A program made the translations under genes and the position numbers. A stretch of 64,000 nucleotides of DNA, from contig NZ_JASGBH010000003.1 in NCBI RefSeq assembly GCF_030053395.1, positions 62,001 through 126,000 of the forward strand, given 5' to 3'. This document shows, piece after piece, positions 36,740 through 45,219 of the stretch. Below the pieces are notes generated by a model. It worked only from the letters and a program-made list of their open reading frames with translations, made no database searches and was not told the DNA's origin. The stretch is from Limnohabitans lacus (GTDB lineage Bacteria; Pseudomonadota; Gammaproteobacteria; Burkholderiales; Burkholderiaceae_C). How positions within the stretch are numbered: position 1 is the stretch's first letter; each line of letters starts with the position of its first letter.

Positions 36740-36844
36740 AGGATCACAAGATAGCAGGTCTGAGATGCGGGAAAAGGGGGGAGCCAATGCAACAAGGGCA
36801 GGCCGGTTGCCCGGACTGCCCTTGTGGGGATTGCGACCAGCGGA

Positions 36845-37102
36845 TTACTTGCTGGTGGAAATCTTGCCGAAACGGTTGCGGAATTTTTCCACGCGACCGC
36901 CCATGTTGTCGACCGACTTTTGGGTGCCGGTGTAGAAGGGGTGTGATTCGCTGGTGGTATCCAGCTTGAACAATGGCAACTCGCGACCGTCGATTTCGAT
37001 GGATTCCTTGGTGTTCACGCAAGAACGTGTCACGAACTTGAAGCCGTTGGACATGTCCTGGAAGCACACTTCGCGGTAGTTGGGGTGAATGCCCTCTTTC
37101 AT
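36845..37102 (-). CDS. rpmE2: 50S ribosomal protein L31, type B
   Basis: 85 residues starting [16 protein letters not shown], with TRSCVN but no CxxC zinc pair, and a C-terminal [27 protein letters not shown]. This is the zinc-free paralogue (L31B) that replaces the zinc-binding L31 when zinc is scarce. It follows rho by 84 bases, a common betaproteobacterial arrangement. A 10-bp inverted repeat without a T tract lies downstream at 36792-36825. Confidence 0.96.
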   Translation of the reverse strand: MKEGIHPNYREVCFQDMSNGFKFVTRSCVNTKESIEIDGRELPLFKLDTTSESHPFYTGTQKSVDNMGGRVEKFRNRFGKISTSK

Positions 37103-37186
37103 GGGTTTTTCCTTAAAGTAAACCACGGTAGCCACGCCTCAGCCTATCTGAGCGCACTTTCCGCAAAACCTGCTGATTATAGGGGA

Positions 37187-38449
37187 TCAGCCGCCGCGTC
37201 GCATCATGTCGAAGAATTCGACGTTGGATTTGGTCGCTTTCATGCTCTTCAAGACCATTTCCATGGCCTCGATCTCGTCCATGTTGTACATGAACTGACG
37301 CAAGATGCGGGTTTTTTGCAGCACTTCGGGCGAGAGCAGCATTTCCTCGCGGCGTGTGCCACTGCGGTTGAGGTTGATGGCCGGGAAGACGCGTTTTTCG
37401 TACAGGCGGCGCTCCAGGTGGATTTCGCTGTTGCCGGTGCCCTTGAATTCTTCAAAAATCACTTCGTCCATGCGGCTGCCGGTGTCCACCAAAGCGGTGG
37501 CGATGATGGTCAGGCTGCCGCCTTCTTCCACATTGCGGGCCGCGCCAAAGAAACGCTTGGGGCGCTGCAAGGCATTGGCATCCACGCCACCCGAGAGCAC
37601 TTTGCCCGACGATGGCACCACGTTGTTGTAGGCCCGGGCCAGGCGGGTGATCGAGTCGAGCAAGATGACCACGTCTTTTTTCAACTCGACCAGGCGCTTG
37701 GCGCGCTCGATCACCATCTCGGCCACATGCACGTGGCGGGCTGCAGGTTCGTCAAAGGTGGAAGAAATCACTTCGCCGCGCACACTGCGCTGCATTTCGG
37801 TCACTTCTTCAGGGCGTTCGTCGACCAGCAAGACCATCAGGTGCACATCGGGGTAATTGGCGGTGATGGCGTGGGCGATCTGCTGCATCATCACGGTCTT
37901 GCCCGACTTGGGCTGTGCCACGATCAAGGCGCGCTGGCCGCGGCCCAGGGGGGCAATGATGTCGATCACACGGGCGGTGATGTTCTCCTCGCCCTTGATG
38001 TCGCGCTCAAGACGCATCTGCTCTTTGGGGAACAGGGGCGTCAAGTTCTCGAACATGACTTTGTGTTTGTTGTTCTCGGGCAGATCGTCGTTGACCTTGT
38101 CCAGTTTGGTCAGCGCGAAGTAGCGCTCGCCGTCTTTGGGAATGCGCACTTCACCTTCGATCATGTCGCCGGTGTGCAGGTTAAAGCGGCGCACCTGGCT
38201 GGGGCTGATGTAGATGTCATCGGTGCTGGCGGTGTAGCTCGAATCCGGGCTGCGCAAGAAGCCAAAACCATCCGGCAAGATTTCCAGCACGCCGTCGGCA
38301 AAGACTTGCTCGCCAGCTTTGGCGCGTTTTTTGATGATGGCAAACATCAACTCCTGTTTGCGCATGCGGCCGGTGTTCTCGATTTCGAGCGCTTCGGCTT
38401 GCTTCAGGAGTTCGGACACATGAAGTGCCTTGAGTTCATTCAAATGCAT
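37187..38449 (-). CDS. rho: Transcription termination factor Rho
   Basis: 420-residue hexameric RNA-DNA helicase. It has the N-terminal Rho domain [15 protein letters not shown], the cold-shock-like RNA-binding domain [24 protein letters not shown]-loop [13 protein letters not shown], Walker [17 protein letters not shown], and the Q-loop/R-loop motifs. ATG 38449 excludes an 8-residue upstream extension. Upstream lies a leader of about 140 bases with a possible sigma-70 promoter; Rho genes commonly repress themselves by premature termination in such leaders. Confidence 0.97.
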   Translation of the reverse strand: MHLNELKALHVSELLKQAEALEIENTGRMRKQELMFAIIKKRAKAGEQVFADGVLEILPDGFGFLRSPDSSYTASTDDIYISPSQVRRFNLHTGDMIEGEVRIPKDGERYFALTKLDKVNDDLPENNKHKVMFENLTPLFPKEQMRLERDIKGEENITARVIDIIAPLGRGQRALIVAQPKSGKTVMMQQIAHAITANYPDVHLMVLLVDERPEEVTEMQRSVRGEVISSTFDEPAARHVHVAEMVIERAKRLVELKKDVVILLDSITRLARAYNNVVPSSGKVLSGGVDANALQRPKRFFGAARNVEEGGSLTIIATALVDTGSRMDEVIFEEFKGTGNSEIHLERRLYEKRVFPAINLNRSGTRREEMLLSPEVLQKTRILRQFMYNMDEIEAMEMVLKSMKATKSNVEFFDMMRRGG

Positions 38450-38595
38450 GGAATTGGGCCTGTATATCGACAATCCGTCAGGGATCGTCTTCAGTAAACC
38501 GGGTGGAGGAGTTCAGAACCGGTTGCCGCCCGAGGTCTGGGGCAGGATCTTCCGGTGATCAAAGCAGATATCCCTGTTGGGCTTGCCTTGAAGAA

Positions 38596-38625
38596 ATTAT
38601 GACAGGTTTTTAACCGACGGCTCAA
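38596..38625 (-). promoter_or_regulatory. Possible sigma-70 promoter of rho
   Basis: On the minus strand TTGAGC (38620-38625) and CATAAT (38596-38601) are separated by 18 bases, a moderate match to -35 and -10 boxes. It starts just after the trxA terminator and would give a rho leader of about 140 bases, long enough for Rho loading. Confidence 0.5.
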
Positions 38626-38656
38626 AAACAAAAACCGGGTGCAAATGACCCGGTTT
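38623..38656 (-). terminator. Intrinsic terminator after trxA
   Basis: On the minus strand a 9-bp stem AAACCGGGT/ACCCGGTTT with a 7-base loop is followed by TTGTTTTTG. It lies about 40 bases after the trxA stop and separates trxA from rho. Confidence 0.88.
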
Positions 38657-38697
38657 CCAAAGCGTGGCCTGCGGTTCACACCGCAAGTGCGCAGGCA

Positions 38698-39030
38698 TCA
38701 AGCCAATTGCTGATCGATGAATGCGGTCAGTTGCGACTTGCTCATGGCGCCCACTTTGGTGGCTGCCAATTGACCGTCTTTGAAGATCATCAAAGTGGGG
38801 ATGCCGCGGATGCCGAACTTGGCGGGGATGTCGCGGTTCTCGTCCACGTTCATCTTGGCCACTTGCAGCTTGCCTTCGTAAGCGCCAGCGACTTCGTCCA
38901 GAATCGGGGCGATCATTTTGCAGGGACCGCACCATTCAGCCCAGAAATCGACCACCACGGGTTGGCTCGACTGGATCACGTCGGCGTCAAAGCTGGTGTC
39001 GGTAATGTGTTTGATCAAATCGCTGGCCAT
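38698..39030 (-). CDS. trxA: Thioredoxin
   Basis: 110 residues with the active-site WCGPC (Cys34 and Cys37), preceded by VVVDFWAEW and followed by the cis-proline segment [11 protein letters not shown]. Donates electrons to ribonucleotide reductase, methionine sulfoxide reductase and PAPS reductase. ATG 39030 is used because the extra N-terminal residues of the longer frame are not typical of TrxA. It is followed by a terminator and then rho. Confidence 0.97.
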   Translation of the reverse strand: MASDLIKHITDTSFDADVIQSSQPVVVDFWAEWCGPCKMIAPILDEVAGAYEGKLQVAKMNVDENRDIPAKFGIRGIPTLMIFKDGQLAATKVGAMSKSQLTAFIDQQLA

Positions 39031-39134
39031 GGCCTTTTCCTTGTGAACATTGAAGATGCGGCTAAAGTTGCGGCTATTTTGACAGAATCCAGACATGCGC
39101 CGCTGTCACGCGCGTGTTGCCACCTTGAGTTTTG

Positions 39135-40445
39135 ATGTCTTTTTCTACCGAATCCTCTGCCGTCATGCCTACGCAACCTCTTTCGGCAGAAGTGGCTGTC
39201 ATTGGCGGAGGACCTGCGGGCCTCATGGCCGCAGAGGTTCTGTCGCATGCGGGCGTGCCAGTGCACCTCTTCGACGCCATGCCCTCTGTGGGGCGCAAAT
39301 TTTTGTTGGCGGGGCGTGGCGGTTTGAATTTGACCCATTCAGAAGACGCGGCAGCCTTTCGCCAACGCTACGCTGAGCGCGCCACTCAGGTCGGCCGCTG
39401 GCTCGATCAGATGGATGCACAAGCCGTCCGTGATTGGGCGCATGGTTTGGGGATTGAGACCTTTGTGGGCACTTCGGGTCGTGTTTTCCCGACTGAAATG
39501 AAAGCCGCGCCCCTGTTGCGGGCTTGGCTGCACCGACTGCGCCATCCCTCATCGGGGGTGCCGGTCCAGTTCCATATGCGCCATCGCTGGACGGGTTGGC
39601 AGGGCGATGCCTTGACTTTTCAGACGCCGCAAGTTCAGCAGTTGACCGTCAAGGCCCGCGCAACGGTGCTGGCTTTGGGTGGTGCCAGTTGGCCGCGATT
39701 GGGCTCTGACGGCGCTTGGGTGCCTCGATTGCGTGAAGCCGGCGTACCCATCCATGATTTGAAGCCCGCCAACTGTGGGTTTGATGTGCTGGGAAGACAT
39801 GGCGAGGGCTGGACCCAACACTTTCAGGGCAAATTTGCTGGACATCCGATCAAATCCGTGGCCATCACGGTGCCATCGTCGCAGGCAGGTCAAGCCCGTT
39901 TGGAGCGCAAAGGTGAGTTCGTGGTCACGCAAAGCGGCCTTGAGGGGAGTTTGGTCTATGCCGCTTCGGCCTTGCTGCGCGACGATTTGTTGGCGCACGG
40001 GCAGGCTCAGTTGTGCTTGGACTTGTTGCCAGACAAGTCGGCAGATCAGGTGCTTGCGGCTTTGAAATGGCCCCGAGGCAGCCGCAGCCTGTCCAGTCAC
40101 CTCAAAAGCAGATTGGGTTTAGACGGGGTCAAAATGGGGCTTTTGTACGAGCTGTGCGCGCCTGAAACCCTCTCGGCCCCGGAGAAGCTGGCCGAGTTGA
40201 TTAAAAATTTGCCTGTGCCGCTCAAAGCGACCCGGCCCATGGACGAGGCGATCAGCACGGCCGGTGGCGTGGCTTTGGAGGGCCTGACCTCAGGTTTGAT
40301 GCTCCAAAATCTGCCAAGTGTTTACTGCGCTGGCGAGATGTTGGATTGGGAAGCCCCGACGGGTGGTTACCTTTTGACGGCCTGTTTGGCCAGTGGCAAA
40401 AGGGCTGCCCAGGCTGTTTTGGAAAATATTTTCAAAAAAAGTTGA
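39135..40445 (+). CDS. FAD-dependent flavoprotein, HI0933/TIGR03862 family
   Basis: About 436 residues. Rossmann dinucleotide-binding motif AVIGGGPAGLMAAEVLSHAG at the N-terminus, a following GRKFLLAGRGGLNLTHSE segment typical of the HI0933-like family (BaiN-like), and a C-terminal EMLDWEAPTGGYLLTACLASGKRAA that contacts FAD. These are uncharacterised flavoproteins related to bile-acid reductase BaiN. The start may be ATG 39135 or ATG 39165, where homology to the core begins. It is divergent from trxA, with about 100 bases between. Confidence 0.87.
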   Translation: MSFSTESSAVMPTQPLSAEVAVIGGGPAGLMAAEVLSHAGVPVHLFDAMPSVGRKFLLAGRGGLNLTHSEDAAAFRQRYAERATQVGRWLDQMDAQAVRDWAHGLGIETFVGTSGRVFPTEMKAAPLLRAWLHRLRHPSSGVPVQFHMRHRWTGWQGDALTFQTPQVQQLTVKARATVLALGGASWPRLGSDGAWVPRLREAGVPIHDLKPANCGFDVLGRHGEGWTQHFQGKFAGHPIKSVAITVPSSQAGQARLERKGEFVVTQSGLEGSLVYAASALLRDDLLAHGQAQLCLDLLPDKSADQVLAALKWPRGSRSLSSHLKSRLGLDGVKMGLLYELCAPETLSAPEKLAELIKNLPVPLKATRPMDEAISTAGGVALEGLTSGLMLQNLPSVYCAGEMLDWEAPTGGYLLTACLASGKRAAQAVLENIFKKS

Positions 40446-40519
40446 GTTCGGTGTATTCCGATTCTTATTCAGCCGCGTTGAGGATGTGTGAGTAACTTCA
40501 TCCAATGAACGAGGTCGAC

Positions 40520-40813
40520 ATGACGCCAGATACTTCCAAGGAATACCAGTGTGCCGTTGAGGAGGCTGCCAATGCCTTCATGAAAGTGATGGCCCTGCGT
40601 GGTTTCGCGGTTCGGGATTACCCTCAGAATTTTGTGATCCAGATGGCCCAACAAACCCGTTTGGCCTTTGAATCCAACCGCGTTGGCCCGCATGCGAATG
40701 CCGATGCCCTGGTGGCCGAGTTGCTGCGTGCAGCGCCTCAAGCGCCTCGTTTGGTCAGCTCCAACAAGGTCAAGGCTTTGCCGTTCCCCTCGCTGCGTCG
40801 CCGCATGGCTTGA
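40520..40813 (+). CDS. Conserved hypothetical protein, 97 residues
   Basis: A short soluble protein, MTPDTSKEYQCAVEEAANAFMKVMALRG, with alternating helices and no cysteine pairs, signal peptide or membrane segments. ATG 40520 is preferred because GAGG at 40511-40514 precedes it by 5 bases; the earlier ATG 40505 has no site. Composition and codon use are like the neighbours, and a terminator follows at 40864, so it is probably real. No family is recognised. Confidence 0.68.
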   Translation: MTPDTSKEYQCAVEEAANAFMKVMALRGFAVRDYPQNFVIQMAQQTRLAFESNRVGPHANADALVAELLRAAPQAPRLVSSNKVKALPFPSLRRRMA

Positions 40814-40863
40814 CCATCCGGAACAAACGTTTGGCCTCTTCGGCTGGATGTGAAACCCAAAAG

Positions 40864-40889
40864 AAAAGGCGTCCAAGTGGGCGCCTTTT
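40864..40889 (+). terminator. Intrinsic terminator after the 97-residue gene
   Basis: An 8-bp stem AAAAGGCG/CGCCTTTT with a 10-base loop, ending in TTTTG. The region from here to dnaX contains no protein gene; it holds only the SRP RNA gene at 40961-41060. Confidence 0.82.
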
Positions 40890-40960
40890 GTCATGGTGCT
40901 TGTGAATCACAACTTGCCAGCAAGGTGGACAAAAATGACTCACGACCAGGGTGTAAGTTG

Positions 40961-41060
40961 ACGAGCCTTGACCCCGGCACTGGCTCCACAGTTAGGGCTG
41001 CTTGGTTCCCCACCTGACCCGGTTGGCCGCTTCACCATGCGGGAAGGCCCGTCAGGCCTG
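40961..41060 (-). ncRNA. ffs: Signal recognition particle 4.5S RNA
   Basis: On the minus strand the sequence contains GGGTCAGGTGGGGAACCAAG, followed by CAGCC. This is the SRP RNA apical hairpin: GGUCAGG, a GGAA-type tetraloop, then AGCAGCC of the internal loop that binds Ffh. The 5' GCCTGAC (revcomp of 41051-41057) can pair with 3' GTC-A-AGGC (revcomp of 40965-40972), closing a rod of about 100 bases. It lies upstream of dnaX, a frequent location in proteobacteria, but is oriented divergently from it. End points are approximate. Confidence 0.85.
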
Positions 41061-41181
41061 ATTGTAGGCGAGGAGCGGGCGCATTCTGTGCGGTCTTTGA
41101 CTTTTTCCTTGGTTTGAGCGGTCTTTAAGCTTTCTTCGGGTAGGCCTTCGAATCGCTGTGCGGCCCGATAGAATCGGTTGC

Positions 41182-43068
41182 ATGTCATACCTTGTCCTCG
41201 CGCGCAAATACCGCCCACGCAATTTCACCGAAATGGTGGGCCAGGAGCATGTCGTGCAGGCTTTGACCAATGCCTTGGTGCAGCAGCGTTTGCACCATGC
41301 TTATCTTTTCACGGGCACTCGCGGGGTGGGCAAAACCACCGTGTCGCGGATTTTGGCCAAGTCCCTCAACTGCCAAGGAGCAGATGGCCAAGGCGGCATC
41401 ACGGCCGAGCCTTGTGGTGTTTGCCAAGCTTGCCGCGACATCGATGCGGGCCGTTTTGTCGACTACACCGAGCTGGATGCCGCCTCCAACCGTGGCGTGG
41501 ACGAGGTGCAAAGCTTGCTGGAACAGGCGGTTTACAAACCCGTTCAAGGGCGCTTCAAGGTCTTCATGATCGACGAGGTGCACATGCTCACCAACACCGC
41601 GTTCAACGCGATGTTGAAGACTTTGGAAGAGCCGCCCGAGTATTTGAAGTTCGTGTTGGCCACCACCGATCCGCAAAAAGTGCCCGTGACGGTGCTGTCG
41701 CGTTGCCTGCAGTTCAATTTGCGCCCCATGGCCCCGGAGACGGTCTTCGAGCACCTGACCCGCGTGCTGGCCACCGAGCAATTGAGTGCCGAGCCACAAG
41801 CCTTGCGTTTGTTGGCCCGCGCAGCGCGCGGCTCCATGCGCGATGCCTTGAGCTTGACCGATCAGGCCATTGCATTTGGCAATGGACAGCTGCAAGAAGC
41901 GGGCGTGCGGCAGATGCTGGGCAGCGTTGACCGCAGTCACGTCTTGCAATTGATCCGTGCGCTGGCCGAAGGCGATGGCGCAACCGTGGTGGCGCAGGTC
42001 AATGCTTTGCGCTTGCAGGGTGTCTCTGCAGCCGCCACGCTTGAAGACATGGCCATGCTCTTGCAGCGCATGGCCGTGATGCAGATGGTGCCTGGCATGG
42101 CACAAGACGGCGAAGACCCAGACACCCAGGGCTTGGCCGATTTGGCACAAGCCATGCCGGCAGAAGAAACCCAATTGCTCTACAGCCTGTGCCTGCATGG
42201 GCGGACCGAGCTGGGCTTGGCCCCCGATGAGTATGCGGCACTGACCATGGTCTTGTTGCGTTTGCTGGCCTTCAAACCTCCAGCAGGATCGGCTGAAAAA
42301 AAAAGTCCGCGAACCAGCCAGCGAGCGCTAGCTGACGTCGCGCCTGCCAAGACCCCTGCAGCCGTTCAGGCGCCTTCGCCTGTCTCCGCGCCTCTTGCCC
42401 AACCGATCGCCATTGCACAGCCCGTGGCTGTCACGCCGGTGGCATCTGCACCCAAGGCGATTTCACCCCAACAAGCCGCGTCCGAGCCGCCGCCTTGGGA
42501 AGACTTGCCCGACACCCGCGACTACGCCAGCGATGACGCCGCCGACGCTTTCGAAGCCAGTTTGCCGGAGCCTGTGTTGTCTGCGCCGCCTGCGGCCTTG
42601 CGTGCTTTGCCTGTGCGCGAGGCATCGGATTCTGCGCGGGTGGATGTGCCCAAGGCGCCCGCTTCAACACCATTGCAGACCACCGCTGAAGGCGATGTGT
42701 GGTTTGGCATCGTGCAAGGCTTGCTGGTGCAGGAAGCCATCACCGCGCTGGTGCGTGAGTTGGCATTGCAGTCTCAACTCATGGTCCGCGATGCGGATCA
42801 GTGGCTGCTGCGCATCGAACGCGAATCGCTCAACCACCCGGCCAGTCGGGAGCGCTTGCAAAATGCACTGGCAGCCGCAGGCCACGGCAATGTGCGTTTG
42901 CAAGTGGAGCAGGGTCCCGTGGCCGATTGCCCTGCCAAACGCATGGCCGTTGCCGCTGCCGCCAAAATGGTGGCCGCACAGGCCTTGATCGAAAACGACC
43001 CCATGGTCCAGAGCCTGATGCGCGATTTCGGGGCACGCATTGTGCCCGGCAGTCTTCAGGTGATCTGA
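41182..43068 (+). CDS. dnaX: DNA polymerase III subunits gamma and tau
   Basis: Clamp-loader ATPase that also links the polymerases. The 628-residue tau form has Walker A GTRGVGKT (45-52), four zinc cysteines (64, 78, 81, 84), DEVHML Walker B, and an SRC motif (SRCLQFN). The region from about residue 374 is Pro/Ala-rich and leads to a C-terminal domain for DnaB and alpha contacts. A run of nine A at 42296-42304 and a TGA in the -1 frame at 42333 could yield a gamma form of about 384 residues. ATG 41182 begins [12 protein letters not shown]. ybaB and recR follow on the same strand. Confidence 0.96.
   Translation: MSYLVLARKYRPRNFTEMVGQEHVVQALTNALVQQRLHHAYLFTGTRGVGKTTVSRILAKSLNCQGADGQGGITAEPCGVCQACRDIDAGRFVDYTELDAASNRGVDEVQSLLEQAVYKPVQGRFKVFMIDEVHMLTNTAFNAMLKTLEEPPEYLKFVLATTDPQKVPVTVLSRCLQFNLRPMAPETVFEHLTRVLATEQLSAEPQALRLLARAARGSMRDALSLTDQAIAFGNGQLQEAGVRQMLGSVDRSHVLQLIRALAEGDGATVVAQVNALRLQGVSAAATLEDMAMLLQRMAVMQMVPGMAQDGEDPDTQGLADLAQAMPAEETQLLYSLCLHGRTELGLAPDEYAALTMVLLRLLAFKPPAGSAEKKSPRTSQRALADVAPAKTPAAVQAPSPVSAPLAQPIAIAQPVAVTPVASAPKAISPQQAASEPPPWEDLPDTRDYASDDAADAFEASLPEPVLSAPPAALRALPVREASDSARVDVPKAPASTPLQTTAEGDVWFGIVQGLLVQEAITALVRELALQSQLMVRDADQWLLRIERESLNHPASRERLQNALAAAGHGNVRLQVEQGPVADCPAKRMAVAAAAKMVAAQALIENDPMVQSLMRDFGARIVPGSLQVI
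42296..42304 (+). promoter_or_regulatory. Nine-adenine slippage site in dnaX
   Basis: Frame 0 reads GAA AAA AAA AGT. Slippage by -1 on the A9 run gives ten further codons (through AGC) and TGA at 42333-42335. The product would end right after the AAA+ and collar domains (domains I-III), the expected limit of gamma. This could be translational frameshifting or transcriptional slippage (A9 is used in Thermus). GC-rich sequence that can form small hairpins follows. Confidence 0.7.
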
Positions 43069-43106
43069 CCTTTTCTTCAGTTCACACTTCTAGCAAAGGA
43101 ACCAAC

Positions 43107-43430
43107 ATGTTCAACAAAGGACAACTTGCCGGCTTGATGAAACAAGCCCAAGCCATGCAAGACAACTTGAAAAAGGCCCAGGACGAGCTGGCCTTCGTCG
43201 AAGTCGAAGGCCAAGCGGGTTCGGGCATGGTCAAGGTCTTGATGACCTGCAAGCACAATGTGCGCCGCGTGACCATCGACCCGAGCTTGTTGGCCGATGA
43301 CAAGGACATGCTGGAGGACTTGGTGGCCGCCGCATTCAACGATGCCGTGCGCCAAGCTGAAGAGGTGTCCCAGCAAAAAATGGGCAAACTCACCGCCGGG
43401 TTGCCGCCAGGCATGAAGCTGCCTTTCTGA
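43107..43430 (+). CDS. Nucleoid-associated protein YbaB/EbfC
   Basis: 107 residues, [29 protein letters not shown], with the family's helical arms and the central [21 protein letters not shown] strand pair; dimers bind DNA as tweezers and protect it. AAAGGA lies a few bases upstream of the ATG. Position between dnaX and recR is the conserved cluster order. Confidence 0.95.
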   Translation: MFNKGQLAGLMKQAQAMQDNLKKAQDELAFVEVEGQAGSGMVKVLMTCKHNVRRVTIDPSLLADDKDMLEDLVAAAFNDAVRQAEEVSQQKMGKLTAGLPPGMKLPF

Positions 43431-43454
43431 TGGTTTTGAGCAGCACACGCGCAG

Positions 43455-44045
43455 ATGGCTGATACCCACGCACTTGCCACTTTGGTCCAAGCCCTCAAAG
43501 GCTTGCCAGGGGTGGGCATCAAGTCGGCCCAGCGCATGGCTTTTCAGCTTTTGCAAAACGACCGTGCCACTGCGCGTCAATTGGCCGCCGCTTTGCAAAA
43601 CGCGGTGGACAACGTGCGCCACTGCGCGTGTTGCCACACCTTCACCGAAGCCGAGCTGTGTGACACCTGCCTGGACGACGCACGCGATCGCACGCAGCTG
43701 TGTGTGGTCGAGACGCCGGCAGACCAATCGGCCATCGAGCGCACGGGCACTTACCGTGGTTTGTATTTCGTTTTGATGGGCAAACTCAGTCCATTGGACG
43801 GGATTGGCCCCCACGACATCGGCTTGTCCAAACTCAAACAACGGGTGAGTGATGGTTGGGTGCGCGAAGTGATTTTGGCCACCAACTTCACGGCCGAAGG
43901 TGAGGCCACCGCGCATGTCATTTCGGAAATGATTCGCCAGCAAGGGCTGCAGGTCACTCGCTTGGCGCGTGGCGTGCCAGCGGGCAGTGAACTGGAATAC
44001 GTCGACTTGGGCACCATCGCCCATGCGCTGGTCGATCGTCGCTGA
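43455..44045 (+). CDS. recR: Recombination protein RecR
   Basis: 196 residues: N-terminal helix-hairpin-helix ([20 protein letters not shown]), four-cysteine zinc finger [16 protein letters not shown], a Toprim domain ([15 protein letters not shown]), and C-terminal helix. RecR forms a ring with RecO or RecF to load RecA at gaps. It is the last gene of the dnaX-ybaB-recR group; a terminator-like hairpin follows. Confidence 0.97.
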   Translation: MADTHALATLVQALKGLPGVGIKSAQRMAFQLLQNDRATARQLAAALQNAVDNVRHCACCHTFTEAELCDTCLDDARDRTQLCVVETPADQSAIERTGTYRGLYFVLMGKLSPLDGIGPHDIGLSKLKQRVSDGWVREVILATNFTAEGEATAHVISEMIRQQGLQVTRLARGVPAGSELEYVDLGTIAHALVDRR

Positions 44046-44081
44046 TTTTTGCCTCCCCCCATACTTGCTATCCATTACGTG

Positions 44082-44115
44082 AAAACCCGCTCGGGATTGA
44101 TCCCGATGCGGTTTT
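44082..44115 (+). terminator. Intrinsic terminator after recR
   Basis: A nested hairpin: an outer stem AAAACC-GC/GCGGTTTT with one bulged C, and an inner TCGGGAT/ATCCCGA closing a TG loop region. Only four T follow, so termination may be incomplete. Confidence 0.7.
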
Positions 44116-44160
44116 GACGCGGCACATTTAAGCTTGAGGCATCCAATTTCAGATGTTCAA

Positions 44161-45213
44161 GTGGAGAGTTTTTTGGCCGGGCTCAAGAGTGATCGACGTT
44201 GCTTTGTGTTGGCGTCTTTGGGCGCGCTGACCAGTGGTTTGTCCTCTGCTGCAGAGACTACGCGGTCGTCTGCGCGGGTCACCATTGCTTTGGCGGCTCG
44301 TCAAAGTCTTTACCACTTGCCCTTGACCTTGGCCGAGCAGTTGGGTTACTTCAGGCAAGCGGGGCTGACCGTGGAATGGCTGCCCCAAGAAGGGGGCTCC
44401 AAGGCCTTGGGATCCGCCTTGAGCGGACAGGCCGATGTGGTGGCCGGTGCGTTTGAGCATCTTTTTGGCTTGCAGCAAAAAGGCGTGAGCTATCAGGGCT
44501 TTGTCCAGTTTGGTCGCACGCCCCAAATCGCCTTGGGGGTGTCCACGCGCAAGGGCAGCCATATGCGCTCGGTCATGGAGCTCAAAGGGGCGCTCATTGG
44601 CGTTTCTGCGCTGGACTCGGCCACCCATTGGATGGCCTGTCAATGGTTGTTGCAAAACGGCCTTCTGCCCGAGGATGTGAGCTTTGTGGAGGTGGGCACC
44701 TCGACAGGTGTTGTGGAGGCCTTGCGCCATGGCACGGTCGATGCTTTGTGCAACCCGGATCCTGTCATGCATTGGCTGGAACAAAAAAATGAGGTGCGCG
44801 TTTTGGGTGAGGCGCGATCCTTGGCTGCCACACGAAAGGTGATGACGGGCGATGTACCGGGGGCGTGTTTGTTGGCCCGCAGCGAATTTTTGCAACGTCA
44901 ACCCGAGATCGCGCAAGCCCTCAGTGATGGAGTTGTCCACGCGCTCAAATGGTTGCAAACAGCAGGCCCTGCAGACATCTTGCGCACCGCTCCCCCGGCC
45001 TATTGGCTGGGTGACAGGGCGATTTACCTCGGTGCGTTCGAAAAACTGCGCGAATCTTATGCCACAGACGGCCTGTTCGATGTCGATCCTGTGCTCAATG
45101 CTTGGCGAGCTCAGGCCCGCCTGAAGGGGTACGGACCGATGGGGCGCCTTGCGTTGGAACGTTTGTACACCAACGCTTTTGCCAGCAAATCCAAAATCAA
45201 ATTTGCCGCTTGA
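44161..45213 (+). CDS. Orphan ABC-type substrate-binding protein (NMT1/SsuA-like)
   Basis: About 350 residues. The protein begins with a twin-arginine-like leader (DRRCFVLASLGALTSGL), then the NMT1/SsuA pattern PLTLAEQLGYFRQAGLTVEWLPQEGGSKALGSALSGQADVV and later DAVSALDSATHWMAC. Ligands of this family are taurine, sulfonates, nitrate or thiamine precursors; the residue set does not decide. GTG 44161 or TTG 44134 are possible starts; no clear site is seen. No permease or ATPase gene is next to it, so partners must be elsewhere. Confidence 0.82.
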   Translation: MESFLAGLKSDRRCFVLASLGALTSGLSSAAETTRSSARVTIALAARQSLYHLPLTLAEQLGYFRQAGLTVEWLPQEGGSKALGSALSGQADVVAGAFEHLFGLQQKGVSYQGFVQFGRTPQIALGVSTRKGSHMRSVMELKGALIGVSALDSATHWMACQWLLQNGLLPEDVSFVEVGTSTGVVEALRHGTVDALCNPDPVMHWLEQKNEVRVLGEARSLAATRKVMTGDVPGACLLARSEFLQRQPEIAQALSDGVVHALKWLQTAGPADILRTAPPAYWLGDRAIYLGAFEKLRESYATDGLFDVDPVLNAWRAQARLKGYGPMGRLALERLYTNAFASKSKIKFAA

Positions 45214-45219
45214 GAACGG

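Noticed and set aside
36792..36825. 10-bp inverted repeat downstream of rpmE2
   Set aside because: No T tract follows on the minus strand. It may affect 3'-end stability, but I do not call it a terminator.
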